Source: Heligmosomoides polygyrus polygyrus
Lineage: Eukaryota > Nematoda > Chromadorea > Rhabditida > Heligmosomidae
Direction: 5' to 3'
Length of the DNA: 64,000 nt
NCBI GenBank assembly: GCA_947396885.1
Contig: OX377204.1
Location: forward strand, 21,025,706-21,089,705
Part shown: piece after piece, positions 35,501 through 47,500 of the stretch
How positions within the stretch are numbered: the stretch's first letter is position 1
Layout: every line of letters starts with the position of its first letter
The notes under the pieces: generated by a model
Seen by the model: the letters and a program-made list of their open reading frames with translations, nothing else
Told to the model about the DNA's origin: nothing
Database searches by the model: none
Position numbers and translations under genes: made by a program

Positions 35501-38500
35501 TCAAGATAGAGTTCCGAATCGTATCGCACTCGAACAAAGTTGCGGCCATCTCTGTCCAACACAATGTCGTTTCCCAGATCAATTATCGCTAAAACAACTC
35601 TATGTTGTGCAAGCAACTATTAGATGAACAGTGCTACCACACACACGCCTGACGGTATGCCTAGCACTTGATTGCTTCGCGGGATCATAGGGTTAAGCTT
35701 CTTCTCAGTCGAATGGTTCAAACAAAAAATAAGTAAGCTCTCCAAAAAAATCTTAAGAAATCATAAAAAATAAAATTTTCACTGAAGCATCGGTGTAAAT
35801 AGTACATTTGATATAGTCCTCGGTCCTGGTTGTAGCCAAATTTTTAGATGGGACTTCTGTCGAACTGGCGAAAACACTATATGCGGATGACCATGAAAAA
35901 TACTTGGCTGGAGATGTGCAGCCAAGTATTTTCTCACGGTCAGCTGGGATTCTTGTTTATTGACACTGCATAGGTCGAATGAACAGAATATTGCTCCTCT
36001 TGAATATGCACAGTAAGATGTGTGCTCCGCGCAGAAAAAAACTTTCCGTTCAACATGGAATGCCGCTAAATAAATTCTAAATTCAGATTCTCGTTCCGCC
36101 GCGTAGGTTACACGTTTTCTAAATCGAGACGCTCGTTGTGCGACGTCTTCTGAATCCAAACGACTGGCCTTTTATGGGGTGCTTGAGACGTGGGAGACGA
36201 TAGTCCCTCTTTTACCGTAATTCGTTGCTTAGTGGATTTCGACAAGACGAGGACTACAACGAGGGTGGAATAGTAGTCTTTATAAGGAAACGTCGCTCCT
36301 CTAAGCGTGTAGGTGAAGGTTTCGAAAAAACCTCTAGGTCCTCGTTTCTGGTCGCTTTCATGGTTCCCTCGAGGGCCCCTCCCTCTTAATTGTTCTCCCA
36401 CTAACACAACGTCGGCGATACGGCTTTTGAATCGGGACGCCCGTTGCGCGACATCTGTTACACATCTTCTGAATCCGGATGATCGCCTCACGACAGCGGT
36501 GACTCCTGATGTGAGTCCGGACGCTCGTCGCCTAACGTAGGTAGCATTTTTCTGAATACAGACTCTCGGAAACACACGCAGTTGCCGTTGTTTTGTTGAG
36601 CAGGGACAGTCCGCTGTTCCGCTACTCCAGCAGCATCTTATGTTGAGCGGAAAATGTTGCTCGCACGGAATACAGTGAGACGTATCTCCTAACTCAATTA
36701 TATAATGGTAGAGATGTTAGGTTGTCCCTTATGTCCCCGCCGTTTTTTTCAACAGTTCATTGCGGATTTTGCCGGCGGTCTCTTGCATAGTGCTATGAAG
36801 CTCGAAAGAGAATCATTTGCTCTATCAGATTGTGTACTGCATTTCTTTTTTCGTCTTGAATTTTGTCAATTTTTAGGTCGGTAAAGTGAAAAGTGAAAGT
36901 GAAAAAGTAGCCATTTGTGCAGTTGCTTCTCTCTCTCTTAGTTTTGGAATTTTTGCGCAGCTTTTTATAACATTTGGAAGACAATGTTCTGTACTACAAG
37001 ACTGCGTGTTGGCACTGTTTGCTCGCTTGTCCTTTACTGATTTTTAGGTCATCAAACTGGGACGTCCGACTTTTCCGTCCGAACGTTTACAGACAGCTCG
37101 GCTCTGTGGATGGACTTTTTTGCTTTGTGTTATATGTGTTCGAAAGAGAATATCTTGTTCTATAAGAATTCGGGTCGCGTTTATTGGCGCATGCTAATTT
37201 CTGTCGAAGACCAACAAAATTTCAAAAAAAAATCATCTTCACCAACAATTCCTTCTCCTTGCTCAGTCTGCCTTGCTCAGTTTTGTATGATGTGTGATAT
37301 GACACTCAAAAGCGCATGTCTTGCTCTACTGCATGATTTATTCTTCGGCCATTTAAATTTCTGTTAATTTTGAGGTCATCAAAATGGAGCAGTGCCAGGT
37401 CGACAAGAATGAGCACTATTGGCACCTCCTTCTCTTCGCTTTCAACCAGGGTTCTAGTGCTGCTATGGCAGGCCGGCAGCAATCGTCACTAGCTGGTTCC
37501 TGATGTTCATTCATCGTACGGATATAATCAACGATTTTTGCACAGAATTGTAACTGGCGATGAAAAATAGTGTTGGTACGGTCAACCGTTGTTCCAATGC
37601 TTTAGCTGCACTAGAACACTGGTTGAGAGGAAAGAGGAGAAGGTGCCGAAAGTGCTCATCTTCGTCGACCTGGCACTACTCCATTTTGATGACCTAAAAA
37701 TTAGCAAAAATTTAAATGGACGAAATACAAGTCATATATTCCGGTAGAACAAGACATGCACTTTCGAGTGTCATATCACATATCATATAAAACTGAGCAA
37801 GGCAGACTGAGCAAGGAGAAGGAGTTGATGGTGAAGATGATTTTTCTCTTTTTGGAATTTTGTTGGTCTTCGACAGAAATCAGCATGAGCCAATAAACGC
37901 GACACGAATTCTTATAGAGCAAGACATTCTCTTTCGAACGCATATAACACAAAGCAAAAAATTCCACCCCAGAGCAGGTGCTGTCGGTAAAAATTCGGAC
38001 TGAAAAGTCGGACGTCCCAATTTGATGACCTAAAAATCAATAAAGGACAAGTGAGCAAATAGGACCAACATGTATTCTTGTAATACAGAACATTTTCTTC
38101 CAAATGCTATAAAAAGCTGCGCAAAAATTCCAACCCTAAGCGGAGAGAAGCAACTGCGCAAATGGCTACTTTTTCACTTTTTCACTTTCCACTCTAACGA
38201 CCTAAAAATTGACAAAATTCAAGACGAAAAAGAAATGAAATATATGTTCTGATAGAGCAGGTCATTCTCTTTCGAATGCTTATAGCGCTATGCAACAGAC
38301 CGCCAACAAAAGCCGCAATAATGGCGAGACAAGCTAAAGAAATTCCCCTAGCTTAGCAGCCAATGAGCTGCTAAAAGGTTACAACAAGGTGTGAGCCGCA
38401 ACAGCCGCGACACTAACCTGAACTACTTGTTTATTGGGTCAGCTTAAAATTGGAGAAATAATACGTTTAGAATTAAAGGCGGTCTATCAAGTCCTTCAAT

Positions 38501-41500
38501 AGAAAAATTGAAGAGTCTAGTTTTGTTTATTGGGTCAGCCTAAAATAAAAAATAAAATAAAAAATAATTAGCTTAGAACTGATGACAGTCTATGCAGCCT
38601 TTCAATAGAGAAACTGAAGAGTTTCGTTTTAGCGTAAGGATGCAATGGGTGATTTCTAAAACTTACTAATTTCAGTAACACTTTTGCGTGGAATTTGAAA
38701 TCAATTGATTTCTGAGATTTTACACAGACACTGAATTTTATCACTTGTTCACTGACAATATTTACAAACGCAAGTTTAAAACATAAGAACACAGAAACAT
38801 CAAATTCAAAAGCGATATCATAAAAGCAAACACTAAAAACACAAACAAAACGTTGAACATAAAGTTCTGCTAGAAATAAAAAAGCAAGTTTTCTAAGGTA
38901 AGCTGACAAACTAACCAGTACTGTTCTCCACTAACCACTGTACTTTTGGCTTTAATGTGATAGGATCTCGAAGGAAAAGTGGAATTTTCCATTGAACATC
39001 GCTCTGCTTGTGACCCGGAATGTGCTGAAACAGCTGGCTGCAACATCGATTTAACGCGAACTTTGTAGACGATGAAAATCGGTGTACCACCGTTCCTCTT
39101 CAACGTCTTAACCGTAAAAGCCAGCGGACTAGACGAAGAACGTAATACGGAAACTCTTGTGAAGGCTAAGTATAGGTTTAAGAGTATGATAGTTCACCTT
39201 CAGAAAAAGCAGGTGTCTCTGACATAAATACACTAGGAGTATAGTAAAACAAGCCCTTCTTCTCTTCTTTGAGGTTGACAAAATTTCGAGCCGAGCGGCC
39301 AATGCGGGTAAACCTCACTAAGACGTGCCTTGTTTGAATGAACTATAACTGCAGCCCTAGGTCGGCAACAGAGCTCTGCGGCGTCGAACGGCAACCGGTT
39401 CCTATCATGATGAAGCCCACGAGCCCAAGAGAGTGTAGTGAATTCGCCAGTGCACCTTGACATGCTGCCGCTAAAGCCATGCCCGACCAGGAACAAAGTT
39501 AATTTCGACCATTTTTCGACTTGTGCAGAAAAAAGTCTCTTATCGTCAGGTGGGATCATTTTTCGGATGGAGAGTTTCAATAGTTTCAATAATACTGAAG
39601 AGAATCAAGCAATCCGTAGTAGCGGAAGACGTAGTCAAGCCAGCTAAGCTTCGAATTAGGACCTCTAGAGACAATGGGTCTATTATTATTACTATTATTT
39701 ATTCTATCATCTTGAGGTTATCGATGCTTAACCCAATCTCTGAGCGCTGAAGATATAAGATGGTCTATAGCCGCTCATCAAAACGTAATATGAGTGTGAA
39801 CACGGTAAAGCATCTTCTGAGATCGGGATTATACAGAAGACGTCTTGTCGCAACCCCGCGATCGCTCCTCGGTCCTGTGATTGGCCAGGCGCGCCGTTTC
39901 CCACGATGGCTTCCGATAAGGCACTTAATCCGGCCGAGGCATGGGAAAGTGGCTGACGTCAGCAGCCGAGGGCGCAAGCTCCGCCCTTCCGGCACTGCCA
40001 GTCTCCATCGATCGTCCCTGCGCTGCGGCGGCGCAGGCAGCCGCTCCCGCGCCTATACTCCGTCCTGCCGGATAGCCATCGAAGGGCCCTGGATCTGCAC
40101 GACGTTCGGACGCTCTACGAGGGGACAGCACCAGGAGGGGGCCGTGGGGTCTAGTGAGCTCTACGCTCACCCCCGCGGCCTCAGGGATATTCAGTCACTA
40201 CGGCCGAGGAGGACTCCTGCTCTATTCTCTATTCGACGTATGGTATTCGCTGCTACGAAGACTGCAATAAACCCTATGAACTCGCCGTGTGTCCAACCGG
40301 AGGAAAAGGGTGAGTCCCTCAATATATTTTTCAGGCCACTGCGGGGACGGCGAGCAAGCCACCCCGCAGGTTGGGCCGCGGTGTCCCATGTACATATTGT
40401 GTGGGTGTGATTTATGTTGTGTCCCTTAGCTAGTCTGGGTTTTGGGTTCGTCCTACCGCGGACGCATGGGGAGGCGCGGAGTGGAGTGGCATGAGGCGAA
40501 GGAGGGGGCAATCGCGATAGCTGGAGTTCTACCAATACGACGGGCGGCAATACGTACGGGCAAGGTCAATACGCGGTGACCCCTCTTCCATCTGGGGTTA
40601 GGTAACATCTGGGGACCCTCCGGTGCCTGCGGCGCGACACGGAGCTTCCAAAGGCCAGGGGATCTCCTCTGCCTGCGGGGCCACCGATCGCAACACGTCT
40701 AAAGTTGCCCATTAGCGAGAAAAACAAGAAGGTTAGACTCCGGTTTGCGAACGACATTCGAGCTGGACGGCAGATGATTGGACTAAAGTGATTTTCAGCG
40801 AAGAAAGCAAGTTAAATGTTTGGATCTGAAGGATCTCTCTAAGTAAGACGCCCGAAAGGCAAGAGGTACAACACAATGTATCAAGTGCCAAGTACTAAAC
40901 ATGCAGAGGATATGTCATGGTTTGGGATGCTTCATTGAATATTGAACTGGTCCTATTTAAATATGCAAGGAGTTATGGACTCCAAATACTATCCGGAGAT
41001 TTTTCGCCATGTCGTGCATTTACACGCTAGAAAATATTTCTCAAACTCGTATATGGATTTTCCAAAAGAACAACATTCAGAATAAACATTGTTCGAAGGC
41101 AGTGAAGGAGTGATTCTATGAAAGTAGGATTCATTTCATGTCGCGGCGTTCCCAATCACCGAAACTGAACCCAACTGAACACCTCTGGGAGCTATTAGGT
41201 TGTAACGAATTAAATGGCACTGGCTTTTTTTGGCGCGTCTTTACGCGTTTGATCAAGAACAAACCGTAACATGTGGCATATCATTTAGAAGCGCAAACTT
41301 TTCTCTACCGGCGAGTACCAAATTTTCTATGTAAAAGTGGGAAAACTTTAGAGTTTTATTGACTTTTTTGCAGATGGAAAAAAGGGTAATCCGAGGTATT
41401 TACTTGTATGAATTCAAGCTGGGCACTACCGCTAAGGAGGCGGACGAGAAGATCAACGCCGCATTCGGTCAAGGATGTTCCACAATTCGGACGGCGTATC

Positions 41501-44500
41501 GTTGGTATCAGAAGTTCCGGAATGGAGATGAGAGCTTGGAAGAACATAATGGTGACAGTATGGTGGTGTTCGCTGGGAATTATTCACCACAGCTTCCTCC
41601 CTCCCGGTGAATCCATCACGGCAGAGAAGTACTGCATTGAAATTGAAGAAATGATGAAAAAGTTGAAGGATATCCGGCCGGCCTTGGTAAACCGAAGGCG
41701 AGTTCTCCTTCTGCACGACAATGCTCGCCCCCTTGTAGCACGAATGACGTTGCAGAAATTGAATGAGCTGAGCATTGAAACTCTACCACATCCTCCCGAC
41801 CTCTCCCCAACAGACTACCATTTCTTCAAGCATCTTGGCGACTTCTTGGTAGGGAAAATATTCAAATACCCACAGGATGCCGAAAGTGCCTTCGAAGATT
41901 TCGTCAATTCCAGAACTTCTGATTTTTATGCTACTGGGATAAAAAAGCTTGTGTCACGTTGGCAAAGATGTGTAGAATCAGAAGGTTTTTATTTCGATTA
42001 ATAAACTTGCCTACAAGCCGAGATATTAACTGTTTAAATTTACAGTGGTTTAGTGCCATTTATTTCGTTACAACCTAATAGAAGCGCAGCAGGCCTTACG
42101 TTAAAAAATAAGGCCGACGCGTACGAGCACTTGAGGAGGAAATCGGAAGAAATCAGACCCAATGTGATCAACAAACCTACAGAATCCATATCTAAGGGTG
42201 AAACTGTAATCAAGACAAAGGGCTCTGCGAAACACTGATAGGAAAAGTCTGTTGTTTTAGTGTGTTATTTGTTAGACCTTGGTTATAAAGAAGGCTGTTG
42301 AAGCGTTGTAATCTATATGGTAGATTTCACGACATTTCGTTTTAATGCCTTAAATCTGGACCGAACAAATATAGAACAGCGGTGACGAAAGATATCTCAT
42401 TGTGACTGCCATCGCCTTCACGATACCCTTTATCTCGGACACTCTCAGCGCACAAGTAAAAGTTGCGTTTGGTAGGCTGACCTGGATAACATCGTTAGGG
42501 TCGTTGAGGTGCCTCCGGCTAATCTCAAGGCGCAATTGGTGAGGAACCGTCTTCATGACTGCGCTTGTGAAACGCCCTCCTGCGTGGTCTGCCCATTCAG
42601 CAGGGAAGGCGACTGTAGAGTTTCAGGAACACTATACCTCATAACTTGCATTGCATGCAAGGAGGAATACATCTGTGAGACGGGCAGACCACTTTGGGTA
42701 AGGGTGAAGGAGCAGGTTGATGGGCCCAACAGGTGCAAAGTCGCCACACCCTTGGCTGCGAAGTCATAGTGGCGCAGTGGTTGGAGTGGCGGTGACGATC
42801 CTGGATCGCGAGGTCGACATCGCAGCGCGCAAGGCTCTGGAGGCGCTGTGGATTGCGTTCAAGAACTCCGCAATCAGTAGGAAGGAGGAACGGGCGGCCG
42901 TAATCCAGGAGTTGGCTCCATTTGCCAACCTCGTAGGCTTGACCCCGGAGGGCGCCAGCCAGAAGGTCGCCGACGGGCTGACCCGAAATGAGGACCTCAT
43001 TTACCCACATTTATCTCCATCCGAAGGGTGACTCAACAGCCTTTCGGCTTATAGGGCCAGTTGGGCTGTCTTCCTCACGGTTCGTCTCCTTCTTCCTTTA
43101 GCTTCTGAGATGGCTGAAACTTGAAATGACTCTTGGACGTGTAATTTCTCCAACTCCTCTTGTCTTTTACAGGCTTTGAAGAAGGCGGTTACGCCGAAAC
43201 GTAAGCCGAATAAACGTTCGATATCAATCTTGGCACGACAGCTCGACGACTACATGCTATACATTGGATCCGAATGAATCATTTTCGGATATCCGATTCG
43301 AATAACCCAATCCGAATCATCCAAAAATCTGGTGTCTATGAAATTGCCGTTATCCGAATCATCCAAAAATCCGGGGTCCGCAAAATCGCCGTTATCCGAA
43401 TCATGCAATTATTCGAAGATTTTCGATCGGATCCATTGTATCGAATGAATCAATTTCGGCAATCCGATTCGGATAACCCGGTCCGAATCATCCAAAAATC
43501 CGGCGCTCCCGAAATCGTCGAAATCCAATTATCCGAAGATTTTCGATCGGATCCAATGTATACTACCTGCCATACTGCTCTACGCGGTGATGAAGTTATG
43601 CAAGAAGGGCCATAAAATAACACAACACATCCAAATTTCACTTTTCGCATTTGATTTGAAGCGCGTTATGACTAAGAATGCAAGCGTACACAAACTTTTG
43701 GACAACACTATATATATCACAATGAACCGAACTCACTCTGTAGATCTCCTGCGTGACCTGAACCTTGCCATCATTGAGTTTGCTCACATGAAGAATTGGG
43801 AAGCCTTTTTGATATATCCACGTCTCAATGACTTCAGCCAACGTAAAGTTATATCCGACCAGGCGTCCACCATTAGTCGCGCCATCATACACTCTGTCAC
43901 GGAAGTGGATGTGAAACGAGAAACGAAATTCAGAAAAGTTGCAAGATAACATTGACAACCGCTTCACAGAACTTGGCGACACTAGGTATGCTGTGGACAA
44001 AAGGCTCTATTCAAAGAATACGACTATGGTGACCTTTCCGCTTGGTTCGTAGTATCCATGGTTGGCTGGCTCTTAGCTAGCTGTTCTCAAGCAACTAACC
44101 TCGTAAGCGCAGCGAGCAAATCGGTGTGATCGACGTTCCTGTACATGAACTGATTGAGGAATAACCGTAGACCATCACGAAACGTGACCTCGCCGACTAT
44201 GCGCTCCACCATCAACATGATCAAGGTGGCCTGTGAGAAACCAAAAAAGAAGTACAGCGCACTGAAAATAACGTCAGCAATTCTGCAACATTACCTTCTT
44301 ATAGGTATTCGATGTAAATGCAGTCTCGGGATCAAACGCTTCGTCTCTCCTGGACACCGGCACACTGTTTGGCATTTGATCGTTGCGCATTGCTCGGGCA
44401 ATGTCCACGGATAGCTCGTCCTTAAGGGCGGAATTTGTTTAGTGAAATTTGGTTCTCAAACCCTAGTAGGAGGACCAGTCACAGAACCTCGTTTCGTTTC

Positions 44501-47500
44501 CAGCTCACCTGAAGACACTCCACCACCTTGTCGATGCTAGTAAAGTTTAGCTATAGCTAATCCGTATATACATGGTCCGTAAGAATACATTGGGCACTAT
44601 TGCAATTTCAGGACTCCAGAGCTCGAGGAAAGGTAGAAGACATTTTCGCCCAAACTTCACCCAAGGGGGAGATATTTAGGGTGCTGATGATGAATCTGAC
44701 ATCCGTTTTTCTCTTTACGCTGGAGTACGGTAGGTTACGGTAGGTACATGTGACTAAGGCTGTCGGGTCCTAATTTCCGATTTCGCCCACACTCCGGCTA
44801 CGAGGGTTATGTAGGGTGCTGTTCATGAATCTGACATCCATTTTTCGTACCACACTGGAGCTTGGGTAGGCTGACCATGACCTTACAAGGGGACTGTCTG
44901 AACGGTACGCCGGAACGGCAAGAACGAGTACTATAGGGAGAATCCCCGTCCTCCAAGTAGTAACAGAACCTGCTTTGTTTTTGTCGAATCCTTGAGGCAA
45001 ACGAGTACGAGGGTGTGATGGTTAAGGGTCCGCAGAGCGAGCTCTTCACGGCAGCGCAAGATCCCGGTGTCGTGAACTGGGTGGGGCAGTGGTAGAGGGG
45101 TCGCCTCGAGTTCGTGAGGCCGAGGGTTCGGTTCCCATGCTACGCTGCGTTAGACATAGTATCGATTTCCATAGAGATTTCCATATCTGAACTTACTTAT
45201 GGAGTTTGCTACTTAAGATGTTTTTATTACTTATTATTTGTCGACATCTCGTAATTCACCAGCAATGTCCGAAATATGCCAAATGCGATTTTGTATGAAA
45301 CTTTTTCTTCAACAAATTGTTCTCGTTGTCAATGTAAGAAATTTTGACGCAGGAACAACATGAAACTGCGGCAGAAAGCTAGAAAAATGCTTCAAATGCA
45401 ATTTATTAGTATCGTTGAGATGAGTGCCACCAGTGTACTCCAAGTGTAGGAGGGGACCACATGATTTTCAACTTGACCTACCACCTCGATCAATATTCTC
45501 GCTTCTGTAATGCTTACAAAGTCGCGCGGTTATAACAAGCTACCGCCGCTAACACTGACTCTACAATGTCTGCTAACCCTCGAGTGGTCGTTCACCTATT
45601 GACACTGAAGTGCGGATCTCCACTGGATGCTGTCCCTTCGAGAGACGAAATGAAGCTGGTGGAAAGGACAGCAAGTATCCTACAGGATTTCGAACTGCGA
45701 CAGCAGAAGAGGATTGCACAGGAGTCACGACGCCACTAATCAGTGAACGTTATACTTGAAGGTTATACAGTAATACTACACAAGCTTGAGAACTGGGAAA
45801 AGCGGACTGTATCGCATTCCAGGCTTGGGTTGCAGCGGAGTACCACTGGGCAGGAACTATGAAACAATCTCACACCAGAAAAAGTACTAGCCACTGCTTT
45901 AGATTTCTTTGAAAAAATGAAAATGAAGCATCACCACCAACATCTTTGTTGCTTCGAAAGCCCGAGTGGAATGGCATTCCCGGAAGACCTCGGCCCATGT
46001 GATGAGTCAGGTGTGAAGAAACTCAGCCTGTGGCCTTCATACGTTGCCCCTACTGGGACCAGTCTTACTGTTTTATGCACTCTGCGCCTGTGTATCTTTG
46101 GTGATGAAGTTATTTCATAAATATTTCATATATAATCGCATTTGGCATATTTCGGACATTGCTGGTGAATTACGAGATGTCGACAAATAATAAGTAATAA
46201 AAACATCTTACCGTAGCAAACTCCAAAAACAAGTTCATATATGGAAATCTCTATGGAAATCCGATACTACGGTAAAAGTGCAAAAACCCGGGTAGCATGA
46301 GAACCGAACCCTAGACCTCACGGACATGACACGTGCCCTCTATCACTGCGCCATCCAGTCCATGACACCAGGATCTTGCGCTGCCGAGAAGAGCTCGCTC
46401 TGCGGACCCTTAACCATTACACCCTCGTACTCGTTTGCCTCAAGGATTCGGCAAAAACAAAGCATGTTCTGTTACTATTTGGAGGACGGGGATTCTCCCT
46501 ATAGTACACGTTCTTGCCGTTCCGGCGTACCGTTCAGGCAGTTCCCTTGTTAGTCATCCGTATCTACCATCCTGTAATCGGCCCAAATTTCAAGAACGGA
46601 TGTCGGATTCGTAGCCAGCACCCTAAATAACATCCTGGGTGAAGTTTGGGCGAAAGTTTTTTTCGACTTCTCCTCGTCCTCTGGAGTTAACATTAAGAGA
46701 TGCTGAAGTGGTGCGTTGTGGATGCAAGTGAGTATGGGCTATAGATGTGCTCTCGCAAAAATTCCAAAAATTCGAATGGCTTCGAGTGCCCGCAATTTTC
46801 GAGCATTCTAATTTCGAATATATTCGAAAAACGCGATTTTTTGAGCAATCGAATTCGAATATATTTGAATGAAAATCCTTGGAATACCTATTCGAATAGG
46901 TCATTCGAGCACAACTATACTACGCACCTGCTTAGAGTGTCATCAGTGCGGTAAGCTTAATAGGCACGTATAGCTCATCTTTCCACCGAGTCGTTGTTCC
47001 CTCTTGATGACCCTTGGGTGTCCCATGTTGCAGTTAGGAGCTCTACTCACGGAGGTCGCCTGTGGTGCCTGTAGGGCCAACAGCTAGCCACAGCAAGGAT
47101 ACAGATCGACGTTCTGAGGCGCAGCGAAAGGTTTGGCTGTTGTCCTTGTAGCAGCTATCTTCAGAAGCGACATGCTCTACACAATCCACTTTTACGCGAC
47201 GTTTTGTAAGCAACTTGAACGCATGTTTGGCCTTTACACTGAGCCTCGGTGGCCAGTATTTGGATAAGCTAGTGCATTATCCTTCCTGGATCCGGCAGGT
47301 AAGTGTAAAATCTACCACCATTCCCCACCTGTCCGTGATCCATGAGCGCGCGGCGAGGAAAATCAGCTATAAGTTCCGAGGTAAATGCTACCTCGCTCGC
47401 GCGTCAGGAAACATTTACCATCAAAGCAAGGCTTTTGCTCCGTTGCTAATTTCTGACCCAACGTAACGACCCCGGCCCGTTGCCAACTCACCCGCCCATC

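Noticed and set aside
39760..40410. 216-codon plus open frame
   Set aside because: It runs from the Tc1-like fragment straight into the solo LTR; the GC-rich LTR part is open by chance.
40500..40760. Internal retroelement gene next to the LTR
   Set aside because: After the LTR boundary at 40695 the sequence resumes the Tc1-like protein, so there is no gag or pol.
45083..45150. Functional tRNA gene
   Set aside because: A and B boxes are present but the acceptor and anticodon stems do not pair properly, and the module recurs in repeats.
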